A stretch of 64,000 nucleotides of DNA from CADCWK01 sp035944555 (GTDB lineage Bacteria > Chloroflexota > Chloroflexia > Thermomicrobiales > UBA6265): contig DASZAY010000009.1 of assembly GCA_035944555.1 (NCBI GenBank), forward strand, positions 248,001 through 312,000, written 5' to 3'. The stretch's first letter is position 1; each line of letters begins with the position of its first letter. The notes beneath the pieces were generated by a model. It had not been told where the DNA came from, did no database searches, and worked only from the letters and a program-made list of their open reading frames with translations. The position numbers and the translations under genes are program-made. Of this stretch, positions 8,400 through 16,763 are shown one piece after another.

Positions 8400-9749
8400 A
8401 TGACCGACGCCCCCGTTTCTCCTGCCCGGATCAAGCCGCGTATCCTGAGCGGCTTCCGCGATTTCCTCCCGGCGCAGATGCTGCTCCGGCAGGAGATCAT
8501 CGGGCGATTCCGCGGCATCTTCGAGAACCATGGCTATGAGCCGATCGAAACGCCGATCCTGGAGCACCTCGATATCCTGACCGGCAAGGCAGGGGAAAAC
8601 GAGAAGCTGATGTACCACTTCTCCGACCACGGCGATCGCCGGGTCGGCATGCGGTACGACCTGACGGTCCCGTTCTCCCGCGTGCTGGCGATGCACCAGA
8701 ACGAACTGGTCATGCCATTCAAGCGGTATCACATCGGTCCGGTCTGGCGGGCGGAGAAGTCGCAACGGGGCCGGTTCCGGGAGTTCTGGCAGTGCGACGC
8801 GGACATCGCCGGGTCGCCGTCGATGCTTGCCGACGCGGAGGGCATCTCGATCCTGACCGAGGCGATCGCCGCCGTCGGGCTCCCCAATGCCGTCGTGCGG
8901 GTCAACCACCGCCACCTGCTCGCCGCCATCGCCCGCTCGACAGGCGCTGCGGAAGGTGAGGTCGGCAACGTCATTCGCACCATCGATCGGCTCGACAAGA
9001 TCGGGGCGGACAAGGTCGCCCAGCAACTGGTCGACGGCGGGCTGCCACGGGACGGCGCCTCGCGGCTGATGGGACTGATTACCGCCCGGGGACGCGCCGA
9101 TACGATCCTGTCCCAGGTCACCAGCGAGATCGGCCAATCCGAGGACGTCGCAACCGCCGTCGCCGACCTCTCGGCGGTCTTCGACGCGTTGGCCGTACTC
9201 GGCGTCCCGGAGGGCAGCGCGATCGTCGACCTGTCACTGGCTCGCGGCCTGGACTATTACACCGGTCCGGTGGTCGAGGCGACGGTCGAGCAGCCCGCCA
9301 TCGGGTCGATCGCCGGTGGCGGCCGCTACGACGGTCTGGTCAGCTCCTTCTCATCCCGCCCGATGCCCGCGACCGGTGTTTCGCTCGGCATCGAGCGGAT
9401 CATCGAGGTCGTCTCCGAATTCGGCCTGATCCAGGCGCCGACGACCACGGCCGAGGTATTCGTCGCGTCCTTCCGTGACGGGCTGACAGAGGCAGCGCGA
9501 CTGTCGACGATGCTCCGGTCAGCTGGTATCCGGACCGATCTCTCGCTCCTTGGCGAGCGCAGCCTCGGAGAACAGTTCAAGTACGCGAGCCGGAAGGGCA
9601 TCCGCCTCGCCGTCTTCCAGGGTTCTGACGAGGCTGCAGCCGGACTAGTTGCAGTCAAGGACCTGGTCGGCGGCGATCAACAGTCCCATCCCGTCGCCAA
9701 TCTGATCGAAATCATCCGGCGACAGCTCGCCGGTAGCCCGCAGGAGTAA
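8400..9749 (+). CDS. hisS: histidyl-tRNA synthetase
   Basis: Class II aminoacyl-tRNA synthetase charging tRNA-His. 449 aa, normal for bacterial HisRS. Class II signatures are visible: motif 1 region ILSGFRDFLPAQM with ENHGYEPIETPILE, motif 2 as RAEKSQRGRFREFWQCD, the HisRS-specific SLARGLDYYTGPV, and motif 3 as GGGRYDGLVSSF followed by ATGVSLGIERI. The C-terminal anticodon-binding domain is VFVASF...GIRTDLSLLGERSLGEQFKYA. A PIG-L deacetylase gene follows ten bases later. Confidence 0.97.
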   Translation: MTDAPVSPARIKPRILSGFRDFLPAQMLLRQEIIGRFRGIFENHGYEPIETPILEHLDILTGKAGENEKLMYHFSDHGDRRVGMRYDLTVPFSRVLAMHQNELVMPFKRYHIGPVWRAEKSQRGRFREFWQCDADIAGSPSMLADAEGISILTEAIAAVGLPNAVVRVNHRHLLAAIARSTGAAEGEVGNVIRTIDRLDKIGADKVAQQLVDGGLPRDGASRLMGLITARGRADTILSQVTSEIGQSEDVATAVADLSAVFDALAVLGVPEGSAIVDLSLARGLDYYTGPVVEATVEQPAIGSIAGGGRYDGLVSSFSSRPMPATGVSLGIERIIEVVSEFGLIQAPTTTAEVFVASFRDGLTEAARLSTMLRSAGIRTDLSLLGERSLGEQFKYASRKGIRLAVFQGSDEAAAGLVAVKDLVGGDQQSHPVANLIEIIRRQLAGSPQE

Positions 9750-9758
9750 GTCTTCAAG

Positions 9759-10460
9759 ATGTCCGAGCAGCAGGAAGAGTTTCAGTCGTACCTCGTCATC
9801 GTGGCTCACCCGGATGATGCCGAGTTCGGCGCGGCTGGCACGATGGCGACCCTGACCGCGGCCGGCAAGGACGTCGTCATCGTCCAGGTGACGAGCGGGG
9901 ACAAGGGGAGCGGCGACCCCAAGGCGTCCCCACAACTCGTCGCCGCGACCCGTGAGGAAGAGGAGCGCGAAGCCGCTCGACGGCTGGGCGTGCGAGAGGT
10001 GGTCTTCCTGCGCGAGCCGGACAGCGAGGTCGTCCCGGACGTGAAGTTCCGTGAGCGACTGGTCCGGCAGATCCGCACCTTCCGCCCGGACGTGGTCATT
10101 ACCCACGACGCGTTCCGCCCCTATGCCCTCCACCCGGACCACCGCGCGGTCGGGCTGGCGACGACCGACGCCGTCTACCCGGCCGCCCGCGACCCGCTCA
10201 ACTTCCCGCATCACCTGCGCGACGGCCTGTACACGCACAAGACGGCCGAGATCTGGTACTTCGGTGCGGACGCGCCGGACCGCCATATCGATATCACCGA
10301 CGCCTTCGATGCCAAGATCAACGCCCTGATGGCTCACGCGTCCCAGGTCGGCGACGAGGCGACGCTGCGGGAGCGACTCCGCGAGCGTGCAGTCGAGGTC
10401 GCTGCCGACCAGGACTTCGAGTTGGCCGAGGCCTTCAAGGTCGTTCAGTTCCGCCGCTAG
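9759..10460 (+). CDS. PIG-L family zinc-dependent N-deacetylase
   Basis: LmbE/PIG-L proteins remove acetyl groups from N-acetylglucosamine-type substrates. The metal site is clear: AHPDD at residues 16-20 and a second His motif YALHPDHRAVG near residue 125. Length 233 aa, no signal peptide. Homologues include BshB and MshB of thiol biosynthesis and many deacetylases of unknown substrate. With no thiol-synthesis genes nearby, the substrate is left open. It lies between hisS and galK with short gaps and is probably co-transcribed with them. Confidence 0.9.
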   Translation: MSEQQEEFQSYLVIVAHPDDAEFGAAGTMATLTAAGKDVVIVQVTSGDKGSGDPKASPQLVAATREEEEREAARRLGVREVVFLREPDSEVVPDVKFRERLVRQIRTFRPDVVITHDAFRPYALHPDHRAVGLATTDAVYPAARDPLNFPHHLRDGLYTHKTAEIWYFGADAPDRHIDITDAFDAKINALMAHASQVGDEATLRERLRERAVEVAADQDFELAEAFKVVQFRR

Positions 10461-10482
10461 GCGACGACACCCAGGGGGGACG

Positions 10483-11727
10483 ATGACATCCGGATCCGCG
10501 GCAGAAACCGGGGCGACAGACCATCTAGTCCGGCAGGCGGCCGACCTCGGCAACTCGGCCTGGGACCACCGATGGGCACCGACCCGGGCGTTCTTCGCTC
10601 CGGGACGGATCGAGCTGCTCGGCAATCACCTGGACTACAACGGCGGCAAAGTGCTCGCCGGAGCGATCGACCGCGGGATCGTGGCGGTCGCGGATGAGGC
10701 AGGTGAGTCCGGCCGAATCCAGGTCGCCTTCATCGACCCCCACGGTGATGATCGATCCGTAGACGACCTCGATGTCGCCTCGCTGCCTGACTGGTCCCGT
10801 GACTCCCCGCCCGATACGCCGACCGACTACGTCCGGGGCGCGGTCGCGGCAATCATGGCGCTCGGTCTCGAGCCGCGTAGCGGTTTGCGGCTTGCTTACT
10901 CCGGCGACCTTCCGGTCGGACTCGGGCTGAGTTCTTCTGCAGCGCTCTGCGTCTCAACCGTCGCGCAGCTGCTGCCTCATCCGGTTGATCGTCGCGACTG
11001 GATCCTGCTGGCCCAGGCGGCTGAGAACCGGGCCGGCGTCTCCTGCGGGACGATGGACCAGGCGGCGTCGATTGCCGGCGGTGTGATTCGCTACGACGCT
11101 GCCGCCATCGGCATCGAGGAGCTGACTCCGGATCTCGGCTGGCGCGTATTCATCGTCGTGTCGTCAGGAGTCGTTCACCGGCTCGGCGAATCGGCTTATC
11201 CCGTCCGTGTGCGGGAAATGGCTCGCCTGCACGGGATCGCCCGGGAGCACCTTGGAGAAGACGCGCCGGCCAGCATCGCCGACATCACGTCCGAGCAGGT
11301 CGAACGGTTGGCGGCAGCCCATGCGCTGGACGACACCCTTCGCTCCCGTGTTCGACACCTGATCTCCGAGTCTGCCCGTGTCGAGGAGGGGTACGACGCC
11401 CTTGCCCGCCAGGATTGGGTGGCGTTCGGCAAGGCCATGACGGCGTCGGGCCGGTCGTCCGCGACCGACTACGATGTCAGCCACCCACAGGTCGAGGAGC
11501 TCGTCGCACTCCTTAACGGGCAACCCGGCATTCTTGGCGCGCGGATGATGGGTGGTGGGGGCGGGGGGAGTGTCCTGGCGCTGGCAAAGCGCGATGCCAT
11601 CGACGCGATCCGTGCCACCGTCGATGGGCGGTATTTCGAGCCCCATGGCCTGAGCCACCTGCCTGACCGCTTGCTTGTCTGCCAGTCGGGTCCGGGCGCG
11701 CACGAAGTCCCGTTTACCAACGGCTGA
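10483..11727 (+). CDS. galK: galactokinase (GHMP family)
   Basis: GHMP-fold sugar kinase that would phosphorylate galactose at C1 (Leloir pathway). Seen: substrate motif GRIELLGNHLDYNGG near residue 40, the ATP-binding GLGLSSSAALCVS, the catalytic-aspartate motif SCGTMDQAAS and the C-terminal MMGGGGGGSVLAL. The start is the ATG at 10483 (MTSGSAAET), preceded by an AGGGGGGA ribosome site; the frame is open further upstream. Length 414 aa. Odd point: the usual GEHTDYNGG reads GNHLDYNGG, so specificity for galactose is likely but not certain. No galT or galE is in the window. Confidence 0.85.
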   Translation: MTSGSAAETGATDHLVRQAADLGNSAWDHRWAPTRAFFAPGRIELLGNHLDYNGGKVLAGAIDRGIVAVADEAGESGRIQVAFIDPHGDDRSVDDLDVASLPDWSRDSPPDTPTDYVRGAVAAIMALGLEPRSGLRLAYSGDLPVGLGLSSSAALCVSTVAQLLPHPVDRRDWILLAQAAENRAGVSCGTMDQAASIAGGVIRYDAAAIGIEELTPDLGWRVFIVVSSGVVHRLGESAYPVRVREMARLHGIAREHLGEDAPASIADITSEQVERLAAAHALDDTLRSRVRHLISESARVEEGYDALARQDWVAFGKAMTASGRSSATDYDVSHPQVEELVALLNGQPGILGARMMGGGGGGSVLALAKRDAIDAIRATVDGRYFEPHGLSHLPDRLLVCQSGPGAHEVPFTNG

Positions 11728-11738
11728 CGTGCTGCCTC

Positions 11739-12089
11739 TCAACCCGAGAAGACGGTCCGGTCACGGCGTGGCGGCTCGGAGGTAAACGCGCGTTTGGGTT
11801 TGCGCCGGATGTCCTTGAGGCCCCGGGTCCGGTTGCGGTACGCCGTCGTCAGGCAGCCGCCGGACTCGCTATCGAATACCAGGATCGTCCCTTCCAGGCG
11901 GCGGATGCGATCGTCCCGTCGGTCGCTGTCGGGGATGTCGCGCCAGCCCAGGTGAACGAAACGCGCATGGCCGGAGAAGGTCACGCTCCCGTGGGCAATG
12001 ACATAGGCTGCGTCGTCCATGCTCAGGTTCCGCTGGGCAAGGCGGCGGCGAGCATGGTGAGTGACGGTTTCGAGGGAGACGGCAACCAT
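11739..12089 (-). CDS. small DUF4258-like protein
   Basis: The N-terminal part (VTHHARRRLAQRNLSMDDAAYVIAHG) resembles DUF4258 proteins, a family with toxin-like relatives but no firm function. The C-terminus is basic (RRKPKRAF). 116 aa from an ATG with a strong GGAGGT ribosome site seven bases upstream. It has its own good promoter at 12179-12207 and stands alone: no antitoxin-sized partner is adjacent. It converges on galK with an 11-base gap and no terminator between. Family assignment is by pattern only. Confidence 0.6.
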   Translation of the reverse strand: MVAVSLETVTHHARRRLAQRNLSMDDAAYVIAHGSVTFSGHARFVHLGWRDIPDSDRRDDRIRRLEGTILVFDSESGGCLTTAYRNRTRGLKDIRRKPKRAFTSEPPRRDRTVFSG

Positions 12090-12178
12090 ACGTCACCTCC
12101 GCGGTCAGATCTGGCCAGGAACTGGAGAAATCGCCGTTACGGCGGATAGCCTCCGGACTGCCATCGCGACTTTGGACA

Positions 12179-12207
12179 AGTGTACGTTCATGTTGTATCA
12201 CTGTCAA
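12179..12207 (-). promoter_or_regulatory. sigma-70-type promoter for the DUF4258-like gene
   Basis: Reading the minus strand: TTGACA (12207-12202), a 17-base spacer, then TACACT (12184-12179). This is one of the best -35/-10 matches in the window, giving a leader of about 80 bases. The 317-base gene-free stretch 12090-12406 holds this promoter, the terminator at 12332-12370, and nothing else I can recognise; it looks less GC-rich than its surroundings. Confidence 0.7.
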
Positions 12208-12331
12208 TCGTATGATATGGGTGGTTGGTGCGGTTTCCCGGCCCCGCTGGTCCAACCGGCAACCTAGAAGGCGTGGAATAACCGTTCCCGCCGATTTGTC
12301 CAGAAGAAAATCCATGGACGATGGCCAAGGC

Positions 12332-12370
12332 AAAGGGCATCCATCTCACATTGGAGACCGGATGCCCTTT
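12332..12370 (-). terminator. terminator after the 2-hydroxyacid dehydrogenase gene
   Basis: Perfect 11-bp inverted repeat (AAAGGGCATCC / GGATGCCCTTT) with a 17-base loop, 37 bases past the stop codon. On the minus strand the second arm ends in CCCTTT and is followed by GCCTT. Confidence 0.6.
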
Positions 12371-12406
12371 CCTCGATCCCTGAGGGCGAGGCAGCGCCGA
12401 CGCTGA

Positions 12407-13396
12407 TCAGTAGCCGGCCGACACGTCTACGACGTTCTCCGGTTCACGGCCGTCGATCAGTGCCTGGAGATTGTCCCCGAACAGCTTTAGTGCTCGCTCG
12501 CCATACTTCGGGGTGTTACCAGAAGTATGCGCCGTGATGATCGTGTTCGGTGCGTCCCAGAGCGGGGAATCGGCGGGGAGCGGTTCCGGCGTGGCGACGT
12601 CGAGTCCGGCGCCGGCGATGTGGCCGGCGTGCAGGTGCTGGATCAGGGCGTCCTGGTCCACAATTCCGCCGCGGCCGATGTTGAAGAAGTAAGAGCCGGG
12701 CTTCATCGCAGCCAGCATGTCGGCGTCGAAGAGGCCCGCGGTGTCGTCCGTCATCGGCAGGCAGATCACCACGTGGTCGATGTCGCCGAGACGACCCTTG
12801 AGATCACCGAACGTGATCTGATCGTCAATCCCTTCAGGAGCCGGCGAGTCCGCGTTGCGCCGGACCCCGACCGTGGTCATCCCGAACGCCTTGGCGCGGG
12901 TGGCTACGGCGGTACCGATGGCTCCGGTTCCGACAATCGCCATCGACTGGCCGGCGACCTCGAAGATCGCCTCGCGGAAGTTCTCGTTGTCGCGCCATTG
13001 CCGCTTGTCCTGGGAGCGCTGAAGCGCCGGGAGCTGGCGGGCAAACGAGAGCAGCATCGCGAAGACGTGCTCGGAGATGTTGGTCGCGTGCACGCCGCTG
13101 GAGTTGGTCAGCAGGATGTCGCGGTCGGCGATGCCTGCGCCGATCCAGTGCTCGACGCCGGCCGACAGGGCGTGGACCCACTTCAACTGGCCTGCCGCGT
13201 CAAGCTGCTCGCTGGACAGCCGGAAGCCGGTGTAAGCATCGGCGTCGCCCAGATGCTGGTCGATCTTCTTGCTGTCCGTCTCGAGGACGATATCGAGATC
13301 GGGGAAGCGGTCCTTGACCGATTGCACGGCGTTCGGCCACAGGTCGTTCCCGATCACGACTTTCTGGATGGCAAGGGGTGATGACACGGCTGACAT
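12407..13396 (-). CDS. D-2-hydroxyacid dehydrogenase family protein
   Basis: NAD(P)-dependent oxidoreductase of the D-isomer-specific 2-hydroxyacid dehydrogenase family. The nucleotide-binding GTGAIG lies at residues 156-161. Catalytic residues are in place: Arg in NIGRGGIVDQD, Glu in ATPEPLP and His in ITAHTSGNT. The start is the ATG at 13396 (MSAVSSPLAI) with GGGAG eight bases before it; the open frame runs further up but crosses the hairpin that follows moaA. Length 329 aa. The substrate (phosphoglycerate, glyoxylate or a branched 2-oxoacid) cannot be assigned; the lack of an ACT domain argues against a classic SerA. Confidence 0.88.
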   Translation of the reverse strand: MSAVSSPLAIQKVVIGNDLWPNAVQSVKDRFPDLDIVLETDSKKIDQHLGDADAYTGFRLSSEQLDAAGQLKWVHALSAGVEHWIGAGIADRDILLTNSSGVHATNISEHVFAMLLSFARQLPALQRSQDKRQWRDNENFREAIFEVAGQSMAIVGTGAIGTAVATRAKAFGMTTVGVRRNADSPAPEGIDDQITFGDLKGRLGDIDHVVICLPMTDDTAGLFDADMLAAMKPGSYFFNIGRGGIVDQDALIQHLHAGHIAGAGLDVATPEPLPADSPLWDAPNTIITAHTSGNTPKYGERALKLFGDNLQALIDGREPENVVDVSAGY

Positions 13397-13457
13397 GCGA
13401 AGGACTCCCATTGGCTGGACTGGCGACCAGGACGGACGCGACGCCGGACAGCATAGC

Positions 13458-13486
13458 AGCGCCCCCGGGTCTGACCCGGGGGCGCT
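13458..13486 (-). terminator. strong GC hairpin after moaA
   Basis: Perfect inverted repeat AGCGCCCCCGGGTC / GACCCGGGGGCGCT with a one-base centre, between moaA and the 2-hydroxyacid dehydrogenase gene, both on the minus strand. There is no clear U-tract, so termination is probable but not certain. Confidence 0.5.
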
Positions 13487-13520
13487 TGTGCCGTCTGACC
13501 ATAGTCGGTGCGATGGGGCG

Positions 13521-14642
13521 CTAGCCGCCGATCTGGGACATGCCGCGGATCGTGTTGCGGTCGCCTTCGGCCAATCCGTGGCCCCACGGCTTGCGCCAGA
13601 CGCCGCCACGGATCTGGGCTTCGACGTCGGCATCGGTGGCGCCGGACCGCATCAGGTCACGCAGGTCGACTTCGTCGCCCCGGAGCAGGCAGAGCCGGAG
13701 CTTGCCATCGGCCGTCAGACGGATCCGGTTGCATGCCGAGCAGAACGGCTCGGAGATCGGAGAGATGAAGCCGATGGTGCCAGCCGCACCGGGGATCCGG
13801 AACAGGCGGGCGGGATCGGCCGCGTCTGCCTCGACCGGCTCCAGCGGGCCGAACCGCTCCTCCAGTCGGGCCTGGGTCTGCTCGGACGTGACCAGTCCCT
13901 GGTCGTGGACCTCGCCGACGCCCTCGAGCGGCATGATCTCCAGGAAGCGGACCTGCCACGGCCGGTCCAGGGTCAGCTCCGCCATCGGGACGACGTCGTG
14001 CTCATTCTGGTCCTTGACGACGACGGTGTTCAGCTTGATCGGCGTGAGCCCGGCAGCGTCCGCCGCCTCGATTCCCCGCCAGACCATGTCCAGCCGTCCG
14101 CCACGGGTCATGAACTTGAAACGGACCGGATCCAGCGTGTCGATGCTGACGTTGATGCGATTGAGGCCGGCCGCGGCCAGCGGCTCGGCCAGCTTGCCGA
14201 GCAGCAGGGCATTGGTCGTCATCGAGATCTCCTCGACGCCCGGCATCGCCCGGATCTCGCGAACCAGGTCGACCAGGTGCGGCCGCACGGTCGGCTCTCC
14301 GCCGGTCAGACGGAACTTGGTGAATCCGACCTTGGCGCTGAGACGAACGGCGCGAAGCAGCTCCTCGTCGGTCAGGATCTCTTCCCGGGGCTGAAACTGC
14401 ATCCCCGAAGCGGGCATGCAATAAAGGCAACGGAAGTTGCACCGGTCGGTAAGGGAGATACGCAGGTAGGTCATCGCCCGGCCGTACTGGTCCCGGACGG
14501 GATTGCGTCCCCGGTCGCTCGCCGGAATCAGCCGGAGCGGGGACGTCGTGAAGGTTTCGAGGGGGGCGGCCACAGCCATGGGTATCCGTTCGGCGTGGGG
14601 GGCTGACGACACGCCGCGGGCAGGAGGCCGACGCGGACTCAT
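13521..14642 (-). CDS. moaA: GTP 3',8-cyclase MoaA
   Basis: Radical-SAM enzyme that starts molybdenum cofactor synthesis by rearranging GTP to 3',8-cH2GTP. The SAM cluster motif CNFRCLYC gives Cys68, Cys72 and Cys75; the C-terminal cluster is in FCSACNRIRLTADGKLRLC; the protein ends in the conserved Gly-Gly (MSQIGG). The ATG at 14642 is preferred because GAGGA lies just upstream and a -10 element ends about 30 bases before it. The first 40 residues are non-conserved, so the internal ATG at 14579 is possible. The GC hairpin downstream isolates it from the dehydrogenase gene. Confidence 0.95.
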   Translation of the reverse strand: MSPRRPPARGVSSAPHAERIPMAVAAPLETFTTSPLRLIPASDRGRNPVRDQYGRAMTYLRISLTDRCNFRCLYCMPASGMQFQPREEILTDEELLRAVRLSAKVGFTKFRLTGGEPTVRPHLVDLVREIRAMPGVEEISMTTNALLLGKLAEPLAAAGLNRINVSIDTLDPVRFKFMTRGGRLDMVWRGIEAADAAGLTPIKLNTVVVKDQNEHDVVPMAELTLDRPWQVRFLEIMPLEGVGEVHDQGLVTSEQTQARLEERFGPLEPVEADAADPARLFRIPGAAGTIGFISPISEPFCSACNRIRLTADGKLRLCLLRGDEVDLRDLMRSGATDADVEAQIRGGVWRKPWGHGLAEGDRNTIRGMSQIGG

Positions 14643-14670
14643 CAGTCCTCAGCGATTGAGTACTCCATGT

Positions 14671-14679
14671 ATTATCGCA
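14671..14679 (-). promoter_or_regulatory. extended -10 promoter element for moaA
   Basis: TGCGATAAT on the minus strand (TGn followed by GATAAT), overlapping the stop codon of the MFS gene and about 30 bases before the moaA start. There is no good -35, as expected for the extended -10 class. Confidence 0.5.
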
Positions 14680-16066
14680 CGTTGCCGCTCGTTCGAGGCA
14701 CGTTCGGCGATAGTGTCGGAGGGGTCGCGGCAGGCGCAGTCGTGCCGCCCGGAGGCGGAGCGAGGCGGGCATCAGCGATCTCGGTGTCCAGCTCGTCATC
14801 CGACTGGATGAAGTCCGCGATCCGGGTCCGGGCCAGCGCGGGAACGAGCACGTGCGCGACGGCTACCGTCGCAACTACGCCGATCCCGCCGATGACGAGC
14901 GCGGGACCGACCCCGATCAGGGCGGCCATCGCGCCAGCGCGGGCGTCGCCGAGTTGCGGTCCGCCGGACGCAAACGTGCTGTGGGCGGCGGAGATCCGGC
15001 CCCGCAGCGCGTCGGGGGTGACGACGTTCCGCACGGTATGGCGCAGGGCCATGCTGACGGCGTCCGTCGCTCCGGAGAGGGCGAGGAAGATCATCGCGAC
15101 CCATAGGGCCGGACTAAGACCCAGCCCGATGATCGCGACGCCGAACAGGCCGACGGCGATCAGAACGCCACGACCGGGCCGCTCGATCGACGGCAGGACG
15201 CTGACGACCATGCTGCCGAGCAGGGCGCCGACCGCGATCGACGATCCCAGCAGCCCGTAGCCATCCGCCTCCATGTCGAACCGGGCAACCGCCAGCACGG
15301 GCAGCAGGGCGGTGGTCGCCCCGAAGAACGTGGCGAAGAAGTCCACGGACATCACGCTCAGCAGGATCGGCGACCGGCGCAGGAAGCCGAGTCCCTCGAT
15401 CGCGGCAGCGAGCGTGTTCCCGGTAGGCTTGACGGTCACGGCAGCGGATGTGGTGATCGTCAGCAGAGCCGCGATGGCGAAGACGAACCCAATCGCGTCC
15501 AGGGTGAACGCCATCGCCGTCCCGAACGCAGCGATGACGAAGCCGGCCAGGGCGGGCCCGACGATGCTCGCCGTCTGCCCGACCATGATGTTGACGGTCA
15601 TGGCGTCCGGCATCTCGGCCTTTGGCACCAGCAACGGGATCAGAGCCGAGCGAGCGGGCTGGGCAACGCAGTCGATCACGGCGGTCAGAGCGGTCAGGAG
15701 AAAGATCAGCGGGATCGTGACGTCGCCGCCCCAGGCCAGGATCGCCAGGGTGCTCGAGGTCGCCATGAGTCCGAACTGGGTGACGATCAGGGTCCTGCGC
15801 CGGTCGTACCGGTCGGCGAGTACGCCGCCGAACAGGCCGAAGAGCAGGATCGGGATGAACCGGGCCAGGCCGATCAGCCCGAGCAGCGCCTCACTCCCGG
15901 TCAGCTCGTAGACCCACCATGTCACGGCGAGGAACTGGAAGCGGGAACCGAGCGCCGAGATTGAGGTCGCGATCAGCAGGACACGGTAATCACGGTGGCG
16001 GAGCACATGGAACGCCGCCCGCCGGCCAGGCGATTCGGCGAACGGCCGGCGTCTCAAGCGATGCAT
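14672..16066 (-). CDS. MFS transporter, DHA3/EntS-like exporter
   Basis: Major facilitator protein of the MFS_3 type, which includes macrolide and siderophore exporters. 464 aa with about twelve hydrophobic segments; the first is VLLIATSISALGSRFQFLAV and the cytoplasmic loop signature after TM2 is GVLADRYDRRRTLIV. Other segments include AAFGTAMAFTLDAIGFVFAIAALL and VAMIFLALSGATDAVSMAL. The C-terminal tail after the last helix is acidic and Pro/Ala-rich. The substrate is unknown. The ATG start MHRLRRRPF lacks a strong ribosome site. It lies directly upstream of moaA. Confidence 0.9.
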   Translation of the reverse strand: MHRLRRRPFAESPGRRAAFHVLRHRDYRVLLIATSISALGSRFQFLAVTWWVYELTGSEALLGLIGLARFIPILLFGLFGGVLADRYDRRRTLIVTQFGLMATSSTLAILAWGGDVTIPLIFLLTALTAVIDCVAQPARSALIPLLVPKAEMPDAMTVNIMVGQTASIVGPALAGFVIAAFGTAMAFTLDAIGFVFAIAALLTITTSAAVTVKPTGNTLAAAIEGLGFLRRSPILLSVMSVDFFATFFGATTALLPVLAVARFDMEADGYGLLGSSIAVGALLGSMVVSVLPSIERPGRGVLIAVGLFGVAIIGLGLSPALWVAMIFLALSGATDAVSMALRHTVRNVVTPDALRGRISAAHSTFASGGPQLGDARAGAMAALIGVGPALVIGGIGVVATVAVAHVLVPALARTRIADFIQSDDELDTEIADARLAPPPGGTTAPAATPPTLSPNVPRTSGNVR

Positions 16067-16124
16067 CTTCGGTGATGTCCCGTCAGATCAATGGGGAGAA
16101 TTGGGTCGGGGAAACGAGGGGCAA

Positions 16125-16133
16125 TGGTACGCT
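16125..16133 (+). promoter_or_regulatory. extended -10 promoter element for the dcd/dut-type gene
   Basis: TGGTACGCT, the TGn extension plus TACGCT, 29 bases before the ATG. The same nine bases occur at 39797-39805 ahead of another plus-strand gene. Confidence 0.45.
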
Positions 16134-16161
16134 AGTCGGCTGAAAACGGGGACGCTTGCGA

Positions 16162-16746
16162 ATGGCCGGAGACGATCTGATGGACGGGATGAGCAGCGGA
16201 CGGGGTGGATGGTCCGGTGACCGGATCCGGGCAGCGATCACCGGGTCACAGCCGCTGATCGAGCACTTCGTTGATCTTGATGAGCAGATCCAGCCCAATG
16301 GTTTCGACCTGACCCTGGCCAGGATCGGGAAGCTGGTCGGTCCGGGCGTGCTCCCGGCGGATAGCGGCGGGCGTCAACTGCCGACGATCGAGGATATCCC
16401 GCTTCCCGGCGACGGCAGCGTGGTCCATCTCGAGCCCGGTCCGTACCAGATCGGGTTCAACGAGGTGGTTCGCATGCCGCTCGGGACGATGGCGCTTGGC
16501 CGGGCCCGGTCGTCACTGAACCGTTCGGGCGTGACGATCCATACCGCGGTCTGGGACGCCGGCTATGTCGGACGGTCGACCGCGCTCCTCTCCGTCCTGA
16601 ACCCGGCGGGCTTCGCTGTCGGGCGTGATGCGCGGGTCCTGCAGCTGATCTTCTTTGACCTGTCCCACGACGCATCGGCGGGCTACAGTGGCGCCTACCA
16701 GAACGAGAACATGACTGCGCCGCCGGGAAGCGGCTCAACCAGGTAG
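16162..16746 (+). CDS. dcd: dCTP deaminase / dUTPase superfamily protein
   Basis: Trimeric dUTPase-fold enzyme that supplies dUMP for thymidylate synthesis or removes dUTP. Motifs seen: QPNGFDLTLARIGK (motif 1 region), GRARSSLNRSGVTIHTAVWD (the RSS motif with the catalytic region), GYVGRSTALLSVLNP and ARVLQLIFFDL. Length 194 aa from the ATG at 16162; an ATG at 16180 with CGGAGA upstream is a good alternative. Whether it deaminates dCTP, hydrolyses dUTP, or does both cannot be decided by eye, so the symbol is provisional. Confidence 0.85.
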   Translation: MAGDDLMDGMSSGRGGWSGDRIRAAITGSQPLIEHFVDLDEQIQPNGFDLTLARIGKLVGPGVLPADSGGRQLPTIEDIPLPGDGSVVHLEPGPYQIGFNEVVRMPLGTMALGRARSSLNRSGVTIHTAVWDAGYVGRSTALLSVLNPAGFAVGRDARVLQLIFFDLSHDASAGYSGAYQNENMTAPPGSGSTR

Positions 16747-16763
16747 AAGAAGAGGAGGGGAGG

